Part shown: positions 23,131 through 34,629 of the stretch, piece by piece
Numbering within the stretch: position 1 is the first letter of the stretch
Layout of the letters: each line of letters starts with the position of its first letter
Assembly: GCA_022432975.1 (NCBI GenBank)
Contig: CM039502.1
Span: 26,954,996-27,018,995, forward strand
Direction of reading: 5' to 3'
Length of the DNA stretch: 64,000 nt
From: Begonia masoniana
Lineage: Eukaryota; Streptophyta; Magnoliopsida; Cucurbitales; Begoniaceae
Notes under the pieces: model-generated
What the model was told of the DNA's origin: nothing
Databases searched by the model: none
Seen by the model: the letters and a program-made list of their open reading frames with translations, nothing else
Position numbers and translations under genes: made by a program

Positions 23131-23291
23131 TTAGCATAAGCATTGTTTATATATATATTGTTTTCTTTATTTTTCTTGATGTAATCACTTGATGTAATAG
23201 TTATCACTTTGAACAAATACAAAAAACAGAGCTTCCTCCTATGATCTCCTTTTTCTCTTCTATCTTGTCTCCTTTGTTTCTACTTTCTCAA
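23131..23291 (+). repeat. 3' end of a copia-type LTR
   Basis: A TATA-like GTTTATATATATATTG at about 23145 is followed by a C/T-rich stretch ending TTTCTCA, directly before a primer-binding site. This fits the R/U5 part of a copia LTR on the plus strand, opposite to the copia relic at 21733-22745. Its 5' end is not defined. Confidence 0.5.
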
Positions 23292-23293
23292 CT

Positions 23294-23304
23294 TGGTATC
23301 AGAG
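23294..23304 (+). other. Primer-binding site (initiator tRNA-Met type)
   Basis: TGGTATCAGAG matches the complement of the plant initiator tRNA-Met 3' end. It lies just after a copia-type LTR end, in the usual AACTTGGTATCAGAG context. Confidence 0.75.
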
Positions 23305-23310
23305 TAAAAA

Positions 23311-23418
23311 ATGACTTCACCAAGCTTTGTGATTCCCACCTCCCCTTTGTCCCCCCTCTCTTCTTCCCTGCCTCCCTTCCCTTTCACGAACCTGACGCTT
23401 TGGGATTTAATTGTATAA
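23311..23418 (+). pseudogene. Possible copia Gag start fragment
   Basis: An ATG 6 bp after the primer-binding site opens 35 codons rich in Ser and Pro, with NLTLWDLIV near the end. Copia Gag proteins often begin with a Ser/Pro-rich stretch before a LW motif. Position is the main support. The frame then stops and no further Gag is visible. Confidence 0.35.
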
Positions 23419-23424
23419 ATTGAT

Positions 23425-24104
23425 TGTTTTCAGGTTTTGTTTTAGAAAAATTAAACATTATGCTGCTCGGATTTTATAAAGAAAAGTGTCTGCTTATGTT
23501 TTTGAGTCGTGTTTTCGGAGTTTTAGCGTGTCGAGGGTTGAAAATATTAGGAGATGGTTGGGGTAATTTTTATAGGTGAAATGGTGGTGTGGAAAGTGAA
23601 AAGAAGTGGAAAGAGTGGAAATAGGGTCGAAGGTGTCGACCCTTGAGTGGGTCCACTGAGCAAGGTGTCGACCCTTGAGTGTGTCAAATGACCAAGGTGT
23701 CGACCACTTTTACCAAGTGTCGACCAAAATTTCAAAGGGATGCAACCCGAGAAGAATGAAGTGTCAACCCCTGCCTGTGGGTGTCGACCAGTATTTTGAA
23801 GTGTCGACCCCTGCTTGTGAAGTGTCGACCCTTTGCATGCACAATGACAACGCTGAGCGCACGGCGCCTTTGTGGCCCATTTTGAAAAATTTTCAAAATT
23901 TTTCCTTTCAAAATATGTTTTAACCCGACCTTTTTCGACGCATTTTGTATGTATTTTACACACATTTTCCACACGTTTTTGAAGGTTTGAAAAACTCAAA
24001 AATCGAGTCCAAATTTTATCGAAAATGATTTTAAACCTCATTTTAAATATTGTAAAGACGAGCAAAGTAACGAACCGAGCTAGGGTGGGTTCGGGGGCAT
24101 TACA
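23425..24104 (+). repeat. LTR fragment related to family F at its 3' end
   Basis: The last 48 bp (about 24057-24104) read GAGCAAAGTAACGAACCGAG then CTAGGGTGGGTTCGGGGGCA and TTACA, nearly identical to the 3' end of LTR F2 at 59864-59911. The upstream part is unlike F2 and contains GTCGACC repeats. The 5' end is missing, so this is a truncated, solo-like LTR of a sister family. Confidence 0.75.
23633..23832 (+). repeat. GTCGACC short-word repeat cluster
   Basis: GTGTCGACC or a close variant occurs about seven times at irregular spacing of 20-65 bp. It often continues as CCTTGAGTG or CCTGCYTGTG. GTCGAC is palindromic. The cluster lies about 300 bp before the LTR 3' end, the same relative zone where other LTRs here hold different short-word repeats. 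Confidence 0.85.
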
Positions 24105-24797
24105 TTTGGTGAGAGAAAGTGGTTGCCAAATTTGGCAAGACACAATGTGTCCTCAGCTTGGTGAAGTGGTCGAGTACACCCTTTTGGGTTGTCTCCTTTT
24201 TCTGTTGTTTTTATAACCCTAATTTGTAAGAAGGGCTGAGGTATTTAAACACCCCTTATGACTGCCATTAGCAGGAACTTTTGAATAGAAAAAAAAACCA
24301 GAAGACTCTTCTTCAAAATCGGAGCTCTGAGCATCAAAACAACTCCACCTCACGGTAAGTCATTTCCGTGGATTGTTTTTCTTTGTTGGCTTCTATTTCA
24401 TGAGTGGTGAAAACCAAATCTTATTGCCTCATTCTCTGCCTTTTTCTTGAGGGTAGAATCTTTAGCAAGGGTGTACTAACTCATCCCCAAGCTTGTTGGA
24501 GTGTCTTCCCCAAAAAGAGACCAAATACCCGAGGAGGTGCATTTTATCACCAATCAAACCAACTAGTCTTCTGTCGTTCATATCTTCTGTTCCCCTGCAA
24601 ATTTGGCCCTAAAAGTTTAAGGGCATTTCATCCACACATATAGTAAGTTCGTGTTAAAAGTTTAGAGCATTTGGATTTATTTTGTAAGAGATATACATTC
24701 TGGAATTTAGTGTATTCTTGGCCAATCCGAGTTGTAGGCCGAGCCAATTTATTGCTTGTTTTTGTGTTACATCTTATTCCATAAGTTGAAGCTTATC
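24105..24797 (+). repeat. LTR-like region upstream of gypsy relic H
   Basis: It contains a TATA-like GTATTTAAACACCCC at about 24241, a donor-like CACGGTAAGTC at about 24353, and ends directly before a primer-binding-like sequence at 24801. The 5' terminus is unclear because it abuts the F-like LTR fragment at 24104, which may have inserted into it. Confidence 0.5.
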
Positions 24798-24800
24798 ATT

Positions 24801-24812
24801 TGGTATCATAGC
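24801..24812 (+). other. Degenerate primer-binding site of relic H
   Basis: TGGTATCATAGC differs from the initiator tRNA-Met complement TGGTATCAGAGC at one position. It is followed 55 bp later by the presumed gag start. Confidence 0.65.
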
Positions 24813-24866
24813 CTTGTTGTGTCCATGTTTGTCTTGCTTGGTTTGTAATGGTTTTATTGTGATTAA

Positions 24867-27420
24867 ATGATGACAAGAAGCGGTGCTAACATTAACAAAA
24901 ACTGAGACTCTATTAACCAACAAACCGTGACACCTAACCCGAGTGTTGGTGAAACTAGTTACCAAGGACAAATTGATGAGCTAAACCATAAGCTTGATAA
25001 CATAAACCAATTGATAATGGAAATTAGGAATGACCACGAAGCCCTTTACGTAGAAGAAGGTCAGATAGTCCAAGGAAGAGAAACAATTTTGATGAAGTTT
25101 TTGTAGAGGAATCTGAGGATGAGGATGATGTTAATCAACATACTAGATGTGGTGCTAACAAGGATTTGAATCATGTAAAAATGTTCATTCCTTCCTTTAA
25201 TGGTTCATGCAATGGAGATGTGTTTTTGGATTGGATAGACAAAGTGGAAAATGTGTTTGAATATACTACAAGCATACCGAGAAAGTAAAGCTACAACTAG
25301 TATCTCTAGAATTGACGGGATATGCTAGTTTATGATGGGACAACTTGAGAGCCCAAAGAAGGCATGAAGAAGATGATCCAATTGTTACTTGGAGGATTAT
25401 GAAATCTTTGATGTGGAATAGATTCGTGTCAATACACTACAAACAAAATTTGTTCCTACAATTGCAAAGTTTGAAGCAAGGTTCACAATCAGTTGAAGAT
25501 TACTTAACCGAATTTGAGACACTCAAGATTAGGAGTGGAATTGAAGAGCTCAAAGAGCAAGAAATTGCAAGATTCATAAGGGGTTTTCATAGAGAGATTA
25601 GGGACATTATAGCACTACAAACCGTGGATACCATGGATGCGATGGTACAACTTGCTTTGAAAATTGAAAGGCAAGTCAAGAAGAGGAAAGGCAAGGGGAT
25701 TATAATTCACTTTCTTCCAAAAATCGAAAGTTCTTTCAAACCACCAACTAAGGTGGATGAGAAGAAGTCTTTTACCAAGAATTGACCTCCAAAAGGGGTA
25801 GAAGACAAAAAGATAGTGGATCATGCAAATCAGGCAAGAGCAAGGGAGATTAAGTGCTTTAAGTGTCTTGGATTGGGGCACATTGCTTCCAAATGTCCCA
25901 ATAGAAGAGTAATGGTTCGTAAAGAGAGCACCGGTGAAGTAGTAAGCGAGTAAGAGCAAGAGAAATGTTCTAGTGAGTACCTTGAAAGCCAAGAGGCGGT
26001 TGTTCATGCACAAGAGGGGCCACTCTTGATGGTTATTCGAAGAGGCCCTCATGTAAAAAGTAAATGTTGAAGATTTTCAATGGGAGAATATCTTCCATAG
26101 CCGATGTTTGATCAAAGAGAAGGTTTGCTCTCTCATCATTGACGAAGGAAGTTGCACTAATGTGGCTTCTCTTGAATTAGTGGACAAGCTTGGGTTGGAG
26201 GCCACTACACATCCAAATCCCTACAAGCTAAGGTGGTTGAATGATCGGGATAATGTCAAAGTTTCCAAACAAGTGTGCATAGAATTTTTCATTGGAGGTT
26301 TCAAAGATAAGGTGCTTTGTGATGTGGTCTCTATAAGTGCTAGCCGTCTATAGTTAGGAAGACCGTGACAATTTGATAGAAGGGTCACTCCAATTTCTAT
26401 TCCTTGAAATTTGGTGGAAAAATAATTAAAATAGCCCCACTCAAGCCAGAACAAGTGGCTAAAGATGAAGAAGTATGGAGGAAAGGAAAAGATAAGTCTA
26501 ATCTTTTTATGTCAAAAAGGAATTGAAGAAATCTCTCTTAGAGGGAGGGTCTCTTATTCTTTTATTGTTTCGAGAAAGGATGGAAGAGTTAGGGGAACTC
26601 CGCATGGAAGTTAGAGCTCTCTTGAACTAATTTGAAGATATATTTCTTGAAGAGCTACCACAAGGCCTCCCACCCCTTCGGGGTATTGAGCAACAAATCG
26701 ATCTACAATTGGGGGTTGAGCTTCTAAAATGCCCCGCTTATAGAATGAATTCAAAGGAAACCAAAGAGTTGCAAAGTCAAGTGGAAGATTGTTAGAGAAA
26801 GGTTACATCCAGGAATCAATGAGTCTGTGTATCGTACCTACCGTTCTAGTGCCAAAGAAGAATGGTTCAATGAGAATGTGTGTGGATGGCCGAGCCATCA
26901 AAAAAATTACCATCAAGTATTGATTTCCTATTTCACGGCTCAAAGACATGCTAGATGAGCTTAGCAGAGCTTCCTATTTTTCCAAGGTGGATTTAAAAAG
27001 TGGCTACCACCAAATTTGAATGAGGGAAGGAGATGAGTGAAGACAGCTTTCAAGACCAAGTATGGGCTTTTCGAATGGTTAGTAATGTCTTTCGGCCTTT
27101 CCAATGCTAATAGCACTTTTATGAGACTCATGCACTATGTCCTCAAAAAAAGTTTTTAGGCAAGTATATAGTGGTATACTTCGATGACATTTTGGTGTAT
27201 AGTTCGGACCTTACATCCCACTTAAAGCATCTTGGAATCCTCTTTGAAACTTTTAGAAATGCCAAGCTTTTTGGAAACCTTAAGAAGTGTTCTTTTGCTC
27301 AAGAGATAGTGTATTTTCTTGGATTCATCATCACAAAAGACGACATAGAGGTCGATGAGTAAAAGATTGAGGCCATCAATGATTGGTCAATTCCAAAGGG
27401 GATCTCAGAGTAGGAGTTTC
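24867..27420 (+). pseudogene. gag-pol: Relic H: Ty3/gypsy gag-pol of a second lineage
   Basis: A MMTRSGANINKN-type start is followed by a stop. The Gag core is best at 25345-25785 (SLKQGSQSVEDYLTEFETL, then ARFIRGFHREI). One CX2CX4HX4C knuckle, CFKCLGLGHIASKC, lies near 25857. The protease-like domain (26108-26353) has LIIDEGSCTNVASLELVDKL, with the DxGS type seen in this lineage rather than [10 protein letters not shown] begins near 26630 and is broken by many stops; YFDDILVYS at about 27168-27200 and a partial VYFLGFIITK follow. Homology ends near 27420 before RNase H and integrase. Not related closely to A, D, E or G. 3' LTR not seen. Confidence 0.85.
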
Positions 27421-27489
27421 TATGGATATATATCTTTCTATAGAAGATTCATTAAGGATTTTAGTTCTATCATGACCTCTATTCCAAGC

Positions 27490-28965
27490 AAGGCGATAAG
27501 GGTATAAAGTTGCGATAAATATAAGTATATCAAAGCCATTATGTTGAATAAATGTATCAAAATTTCAACGCTGATGAAGTCACGTCACAATGCTAGTGTA
27601 AAATTTAAAACTTTTAAAACTAAATATAAAATAATATAAATTGATAATATAGTATAGTGATACTCGTTCATGTATCATAACATAAATGTGTGAAATTATA
27701 AAAATATAATGGTATGGATGACATTGAATGGTAAACTTAGAAATGCGTATATTGCATTGTATGTTGACGAAACATGCATCCTCGTATGGATTAAAGATAT
27801 ATGATTCGTGGACATCAAAATCTAGTCCTATATTCTTACATGGTTCGTCAAACATGTGTATTCATGTAAACAAACAAATGATTGAATAAATATCCTCATT
27901 GGATGAGAAATTGTATACCTTACAAGGAGGAGATGTCGGTGGCTAGAGCACGCTGAATGATTCCAATAAGTCTAGATGTATCATGATGTACATGTTTGTT
28001 TGATAATCATGTATAATGGAAATACATTAATATTGACAAATGAAAGTTGATATGGAAAAAATGAGACTAATAACAAATAACAAATTTTCATCTACATTGA
28101 GCATAGTATGCTACATTATATTGCTAGGAACATATTTGATATTGTTTTTACTATAGAGTGGGTGTAGGTTCTGCCCGTGTGTAGGTTTATGTTTCAGTAA
28201 ATTCTTAAAGTTAGAATTTTCTTACTAGACTTTATAAAAAATGACTATGTGAATTTTCTATTACTTTTGCATATACAATTGACAATTAAACTCAGGAGAA
28301 CTTAAAGGAAGTGTAATATGGTCAAGAGGCATAGCTACATAAGGATAGCTACAATGTCTAAGGTAGTGCATGGGTTGTTGCGTGTGTTCTTTGTACAAAT
28401 ATTTAAATATTATAAATAAAACCTTAAAAGGAGTTTTGTAACTTAAGATAACTAATATGCATGTACGTTAAACGCATGCATAGGAGAAAGAGTACTTTAT
28501 ACCAGCTACAAAACTTCTCTCACACAATAACTTTTGAATATTTCTAATATAACTGCCTAAGAATTACGGAGTGAATCTCCTTTGGCAAATGTCACATTAA
28601 ATACAAATATATATAATATCTCTTCATGACCATCTATCTGCCAATAGAGACTTTGCCGAGAAATCAACCAATTAAAGCTTCGGTACCTACACATACAAAA
28701 AGAACATTGAATGCCTTCTTACTTATGGAGTTGAAGAACAAGCATAGTCTTTGGAACTTTGCTTTTGCTTTGTCAAATAGAACCAATTTCATGGTCCCAA
28801 TTTTCCCTTTGAAGCTCAAAATAAACGAGGTTATTTTTTTTTTGCAATGCAATCAATATATTAGTTATCGTTATCATGTCGATATTATTTTCTGAGAAGT
28901 GCTCTAGATTCAAGTAGATTAGTAAAGAACTATGTGTTTCAACAATTAAATAGGGGGAAGAAACC
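27490..28965 (+). repeat. Repeat U, copy 2 (continuous)
   Basis: The first 590 bp match 29345-29950. The rest (28080-28965) matches 36940-37500 and 3395-3885. It is thus the only unbroken copy and defines U as at least 1.45 kb. Landmarks are ATAATATAAATTGATAATAT, GAAACATGCAT, GATATGTGATTCGTGGACAT in the sister copy, CTACAAAACTTC and GGAGACTTTGCC. No coding region, LTR end or target duplication was identified. Confidence 0.75.
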
Positions 28966-29044
28966 TTGTTTGCACAAGAACAGTGTTCAAAGGCGTGATG
29001 CTATGTTGGGGAAGTGGTGACATTGTGTTGGAGAAACCTCGGCA

Positions 29045-29188
29045 TTAATTGAAGAACCTTCTAGAAAAGTTGGCATCCCTTTGTGATATAATCTCATTTT
29101 GTGGGGCCAAGGCTGCCCTAATTTTCGTCAGTTGTTCTTCCATTGCCTGCATGACAGAAGAGACTGAAGATGAATCGTTCGTTGTCAT
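29045..29188 (-). pseudogene. Possible Gag N-terminal fragment, unrecognised
   Basis: A 47-codon minus-strand frame starts MTTNDSSSVSSVMQAMEEQL and continues with TKIRAALAPQNEIISQRD. The Ser-rich start followed by a short helix with Glu/Gln spacing looks like gypsy Gag N-termini, but no diagnostic motif is present. It lies between two copies of repeat U. Confidence 0.25.
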
Positions 29189-29344
29189 TGCGGGTAATAT
29201 AAAGAAATTGGCCCATGTTTTGAAGGGAAATAGTTGAAGCTTCTGACAGTTCTAACTGAGTCCTCTTCTGACGAGACCCGAGCACCTTAGCAATAGATGG
29301 TGCAAGATGTAGCATTACACTCTCAGTTGATTTTGAGCTTCAAA

Positions 29345-29960
29345 GATGCAACAATAAGGGTAAAAGTCATGACGTATAATAAGAGTATCGAAGCCATGAT
29401 GTGGAATAAATGTATTGAAGTTGCATACCTAAATAAGTAAAGTCGCTATGCAAGTGTGAAATTTAAAACTTATAAGATGACATGAAAAATAATATAAATT
29501 GATAATATAGTATAGTGATAGTCATTGACATATCATTACATAAATGCGTGAAATTATTAAATATATGATGGCATGCATGACATTGAATTGTAAACTTAGA
29601 AATGCATCTATTGCATTGTATGGTGATGAAACATGCATTATCTTGTATGGATTGAAGATATGTGATTCGTGGACATCAAAATCTAATCATATATTCTTAC
29701 TTCGTTCGTCAAACATGTGTATTGATATGAATAAACAAGTGATTGTACAAATATCCTCGCCGGATGGGAAATCTCAAACCTTATGAGGAGGAGATGTCGA
29801 TGGCTAGAGCATGCTAAATGATTCCAATAAGTCTAGATGTATGATGATGCACATGTTTGTTGGATAAATCATGTATAATGGAAAAATACTAACATTGAAA
29901 AATGAATGTTGATATCATTATCAGGTCGATATGAACAATGACATATGAATGTTGATATTA
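29345..29960 (+). repeat. Repeat U, copy 3, left part
   Basis: It aligns with 27490-28080. The match stops near 29960, where copia relic I begins, and the rest of U resumes at about 36940. Relic I therefore inserted into this copy, or the two parts were separated by a larger rearrangement. Confidence 0.75.
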
Positions 29961-29984
29961 AAAAGTCAAAGTCACTTGAGTTGT

Positions 29985-30220
29985 GTCAGCAATCAGTTTG
30001 GTGATATCTCTCTATTTTTCTATTTTTCTCTATTTTTCTATTGTTTGCTCAAGATACTAGTTTAATCGCTATTGATGTTGTTTCTTCTATCTTATTCTAG
30101 AAAAGATTATTGTGTACCCATCATGCTATAGTGTCTCCTTATTTTTTGCTTTATTTTGAGGCGTATGTTATTTGACATAATAATCTTTTTATCACATAAA
30201 GATGAAAAATAATTTATCTA
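29985..30220 (+). repeat. 5' LTR-like end of copia relic I
   Basis: Resembles 36655-36905 with several indels, including the T-rich stretch with three or more CTATTTTTCT words and the terminal ACATAATAATCTTTTTATCACA. No primer-binding site follows, because the region just downstream is replaced by F1 and deleted. Confidence 0.6.
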
Positions 30221-30750
30221 CTATGTAACGCCCCCGAACCCACCCTGGCTCGGTGCGCTACTTTGCTAACCAAACCCACGTTGAAACATAATTTAAACTA
30301 GGCCTAGACTCGCTAATTACCCTTACTCCTAACCGCTAAGCACCACGGCGTCTTCCCCGAAAATTTCGGCAGAGTAACGCCTGAAAATGGCGCCTCCAAA
30401 AATGCTAAGTACCTGAACACAAACCAATTCCCAACCAGATCCAGAATATTCTTACTCAGCTAATCACTCACTATCCAGCATACAAAATCTCCGATAATAG
30501 AAAAATGGAAAACTAAAATACTAACATCCGCAAATGTAGAAAATCCACAGGTTAGGGCGACCTATCACCCTTAACTTAACTATATACAACAATAAACATT
30601 TACAATAACCACCAAAATATTAAACCCCACATCTCCGAAGACCATGGTCGAGATGCCCCGACAACTGCCCGCACCGGCATACCGTGTACATCAACGACTG
30701 CGTCCCAATCCTAGCTTTCCTCGTAGCTCTAACCTGTACTGCTGTCGTCA

Positions 30751-31791
30751 CCTACACCACAGAACACACACACACACGTAAGCTTACGCTTAGCAAGTAG
30801 GGAATAATAAATATAAACAAGCACAATCCACACATAACCCTCACACAACCCTAACACAACCACACACACACGCTCAACACGACAACGCAACGCAACAACA
30901 CAACTTCCCAATGCAACTCAACAACATCACAATGCAATCAACCTAACACAATGCAGTTTCTAACTCTCAGTTGTGTTCGTTTGTTGTTCGTTGCTTTAAT
31001 CACGACATTTACGTATTTTAGTCAATCATCCTTCACAGAGGTCCCCTCGAGGTGCTACTACCAGCAACCTCAGCCCGACAAGGCACACTAATCAGGATCT
31101 CGTGTTTTAGCCAGTCATCTCTCATAGAGTTCCCCTCGGGGTGCTACTACCAGCAACCTCAACCCGACAAGTCACCCTATTCGAGATGCATTTACAATTT
31201 ACGTATCTTAGCCAGTCATCCTTCACAGAGGTCCCCTCGGGGTGCTACTACCCGCAACCTCAGCCCGACAAGGCCCACTATTCAGAATTTCGTATTTAAC
31301 CAATCATCCTTCAGAGGTCCCCTCAGGGTGCTACTACCAGCAACCTCAGCCCGACAAGGCACACTAATCAGGATCTCGTGTTTTAGCCGGTCATCTCTCA
31401 TAGAGTTCCCCTCGGGGTGCTACTACCAGCAACCTCAGCCCGACAAGTCACCCTATTCGAGATGCATTTACAATTTACTTTATCTGATTACATTCATGCT
31501 CACAATGCCAAACAATGCCACTAATCATTTCTAACGTGCTATACCATGATGCATGCTTCAAATATGCAATACCACACGAAACCATCAACACAACAACACA
31601 AGTCAACAATACAATACCAAACAAACAAACATCCCCCAAGACTATAAACTACGATGCATTTCACACTATGATGCAAGTTGCACAAATACTTAACCAGACC
31701 AAAACAAAGCAAAGCAATCAACTAACAATGCTCAACCAACAAAGAATACAACCAAACAACAAAAAACAAACCTACCGTTCCGTGGTGTAGG
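30751..31791 (-). other. LTR stem module, F1
   Basis: Plus-strand arms 30751-30765 (CCTACACCACAGAAC) and 31777-31791 (GTTCCGTGGTGTAGG). As minus-strand RNA the arms pair over 15 bp with a single G-U wobble, where F2 has a Watson-Crick pair. Confidence 0.8.
31030..31470 (-). repeat. Tandem hairpin-rich units in F1
   Basis: About five units of 85-95 bp are each built around CCCCTCGGGGTGCTACTACC AGCAACCTCAGCCCGACAAG (shown as two adjacent 20-base blocks). CCCCTCGGGG is self-complementary around its centre, and TGCTACTACCAGCA can form a TGCT/AGCA stem. They lie in the loop of the stem module. Confidence 0.85.
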
Positions 31792-32879
31792 CCCGAAGGC
31801 AAAACACAAACGTCCTCTACTTACCTGACTTCCTGCTCGGCACTTGCTTATTTACTTCGTCCCGTAAAATTACTCGTTAGACAACCTAATAAATAGAGAG
31901 AAAATAACTTAGCATCAACTTAATAAAATCTAAGGGACACTTAAACTTAAAACTAACCACATTCTTAACCAACTATACAAACTAATTGAAACTATAAACC
32001 CTAAACCCGAAATTCCACCAATTTTCACCGTCCGACTTCGAACGGCCATAACTTTTTCATTTCTCGATGGATTTTGATGCGCCACCCCAATTCGGAAACC
32101 TCTCCACGTCTACTATCCATTGAAATGCTTAAATTAATCAAACAAACAATTTGGCCAGCCCGAAAATACCAAAGACAGAATCGGCCCTATAGTGTTCTTA
32201 AACCGGTTTTTGTGTAACTTCCATAAAATCCTTAATTTAATCACCCAAACAACCTAAATCATCCATTCAACACTTAAATGATCCAAATAGGAAAGAAAAT
32301 CCAACATTTAAACCCAATTTTCGGATTCCATGGTTAGGGTTTTCCAAACCCTAACCAAACCTCACTAAACTACCATAAAAACACCACAAACTAACATCTA
32401 ATGGTATACAACTAAAAACCCACTAATTTTTTACCTTAAAAACCTTGAAGAACCTTGCTGGAAAATGGAGAGAACAGCAGCTATTGAGGAAGGGAGAATG
32501 GCGTGGGAGTTGGAGGAAGAAGAAGAAGAAATTTCCCTTTAAACCTAAATTTCTTTTCTCTTTTTATTTTCCTCCACAAGTTTTTCTAAAATTGCAAATT
32601 ACTCCTCCCTTTCTATCTTGAATTCTCCCACGTGATTCATTCTTATAAACCCCCACCATTTCTTATTTTATTTCATTAATTGTTAAATTTCTATTGGTTG
32701 TTAAAAACTTTTGACTTTTCAACCTAAATGGTTTTGACTTTTTCAATCATTCTTCATTCCTTTGCATGACTTGCTTCCAATCCATTTCTAATCCCTTTAT
32801 CACTTATCATTAACATCTCCTAACCGTTTAATCTAAGACATGAGTGTGCTACAGAAACTTCTCGGGTGTTACATACTAT

Positions 32880-34620
32880 GTATTTGAATTTAATAATTTG
32901 GAAACCAATTTAGAGGACAAGTTGACTTTGAGAGAAGTTAGACATGTTCAAGATATATGGCTGAATGTGATATCTACAGGTAAGGTAAATGATGAAGGTT
33001 TTGTCAATTATTTGGGTGGTGGTAAGTAGAAGTTCATCAAAGGTTTCCTAGTTATAGCCAGAAGAAAGAAAATCGACACTTTTTACTACATAAAGACAAA
33101 GTTATGAAATGTCACTAAAAAGTCAAATGATATTGAGTTTTGGCAAAAAAGACTTGACAACATTAGTAAGAAGGGACTTTAGACACTTGTCAAGAAGCAG
33201 TTTTTGCCAGATTTTAATTGCTCACATTTGAAGACATGTGTCCATTGTTTGTCTGAAAAATCTCACAAGGTTTTATTACGGAGTATCTACCCCTTTAGGA
33301 GACATCAAATTCTTTATTTGTGTTAATGCTGATATTTGTAGTATTCAAAATAAGACATGCGGTGGTGCATACTATTTTTTCACATTTATTGACTATAACT
33401 CACTAAAGATGTTTGTTTTTACTTTGAAATTATAAGATCAAGTATTAAAAGTTTTCAAAGAAATTCATGCAACATTATAAAGAGAGAAACCCGAAGAAAG
33501 CTTAAATGTGTTGGAGTTGATAATGGTGGTGAGTATAGAGGGCCATTTGAAAATACTGTAGAATCATGGGATTAAACTTGGCAAGATTATGCCTAAAATT
33601 CCTCTTCATTATGAAGTTGTAGAGAGAATGAATAGAGTGATTAAATAAAGAATCAATTGTATTCTCTTTTTTGCCAAGTTATCTAAACTTTTTTGGGGCG
33701 AAACTTTAAGGATCACAGCTGACTCTAATTAATCTTTCTCCTTTATCTTTGTTAGGTTTCGACATTCCTAAACAAGTTTGGAAAGGGAAAGATGTTATAT
33801 GCACTTGAGAGTGTTTGGGTGTAGAGTCTATGTTCACGTTTGGAAAAATGAACGATCTAGTTCGATGATAAAGCCAAAGAGAATGTCTAGTTGGGTTATT
33901 CATATGATGAGTTTGGATACAATTACTAAGCAGACAGCAAGAAGCCAAGATGTTGTTTTCTTGGAAGACCAGTTAGTTTAAACTGATAATGCAGAGAGAA
34001 TTCTAAATGTTTTTTCAAATTCTTTATCCATTTCAATTTCTTTTATTAGAATTCTAAATAGAATATAATATCTTCTAATATCTAATAAATACCACCTAGT
34101 TTGAATCTGTTAGTAGATCTTAGTAATTGAGAACTACAGGGGAGTTAGAGAGAAAAACCATGGTGATATTGTTGATTTGAGTATTCTACATATGATGGGT
34201 TTCAACTAATTGATACGATTGAATAAGATTCTTCAACATCATTGTCAGAATAAAAATCAATAAGAGATAGAGAGCCTTCTATGAGATATCATGTCCACGA
34301 GTATGTGATGCTTTTGGATAGGGGAAAATTAGAAACTTTCCATAAAAGCGATGTGCCATAAACAAATGACAGCAGCAAAAAGCCATGCAAGAGGACTAAA
34401 TTCTTTGCATGAAAATCATACATATGAATTGGTAAAGTTGTCTGAGGGCAAGCATGCTCTGAAAAATAAATGGGTAAGTCGGACGATAGTTGCTTAGAAC
34501 TGAGATATAAAGCTAAATTTATTGTGAAATGATATAATCAGACGAAAGGTGCTGGGTTTAATGAAATTTTCTCTTCAGTTGTGAAGATGACATCTTTATA
34601 AACCGCTATGTTTATATCTA
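32880..34620 (+). pseudogene. pol: Copia relic I: pre-integrase, integrase and RT start
   Basis: Frames in several phases give LTLREVRHVQDIWLNVISTG, matching the copia segment between protease and integrase. Then HCLSEKSHKVL with a CVHC-like zinc motif (integrase start), and weak integrase core through about 33800. Near 34415-34600 comes the RT start: SLHENHTYELVKLSEGKHAL, KNKWV and a frame-shifted GFNEIFSSVVKMTS-like segment. Stops and frameshifts are frequent. The reading breaks off at about 34620. Confidence 0.85.
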
Positions 34621-34629
34621 TTAAATTTC

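Larger units (their letters stand above)
30224..32873 (-). repeat. Solo LTR F1
   Basis: Plus-strand ends are TGTAACGCCCCCGAACCC at 30224 and CTCGGGTGTTACA at 32873. Perfect 5-bp duplications TACTA lie at 30219-30223 and 32874-32878. The 2,650 bp match F2 (57055-59911) in opposite orientation. There is no internal region, so it formed by recombination between two LTRs after insertion. It carries the stem module and about five tandem 90-bp units. Confidence 0.96.

Noticed and set aside
23547..24143. 198-codon minus frame over the GTCGACC cluster
   Set aside because: Crosses an LTR end; composition is that of the repeats and no domain is recognisable.
31052..31534. 160-codon open frame with repeats
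   Set aside because: Lies on the strand opposite to the F1 LTR transcript and consists of its tandem units.
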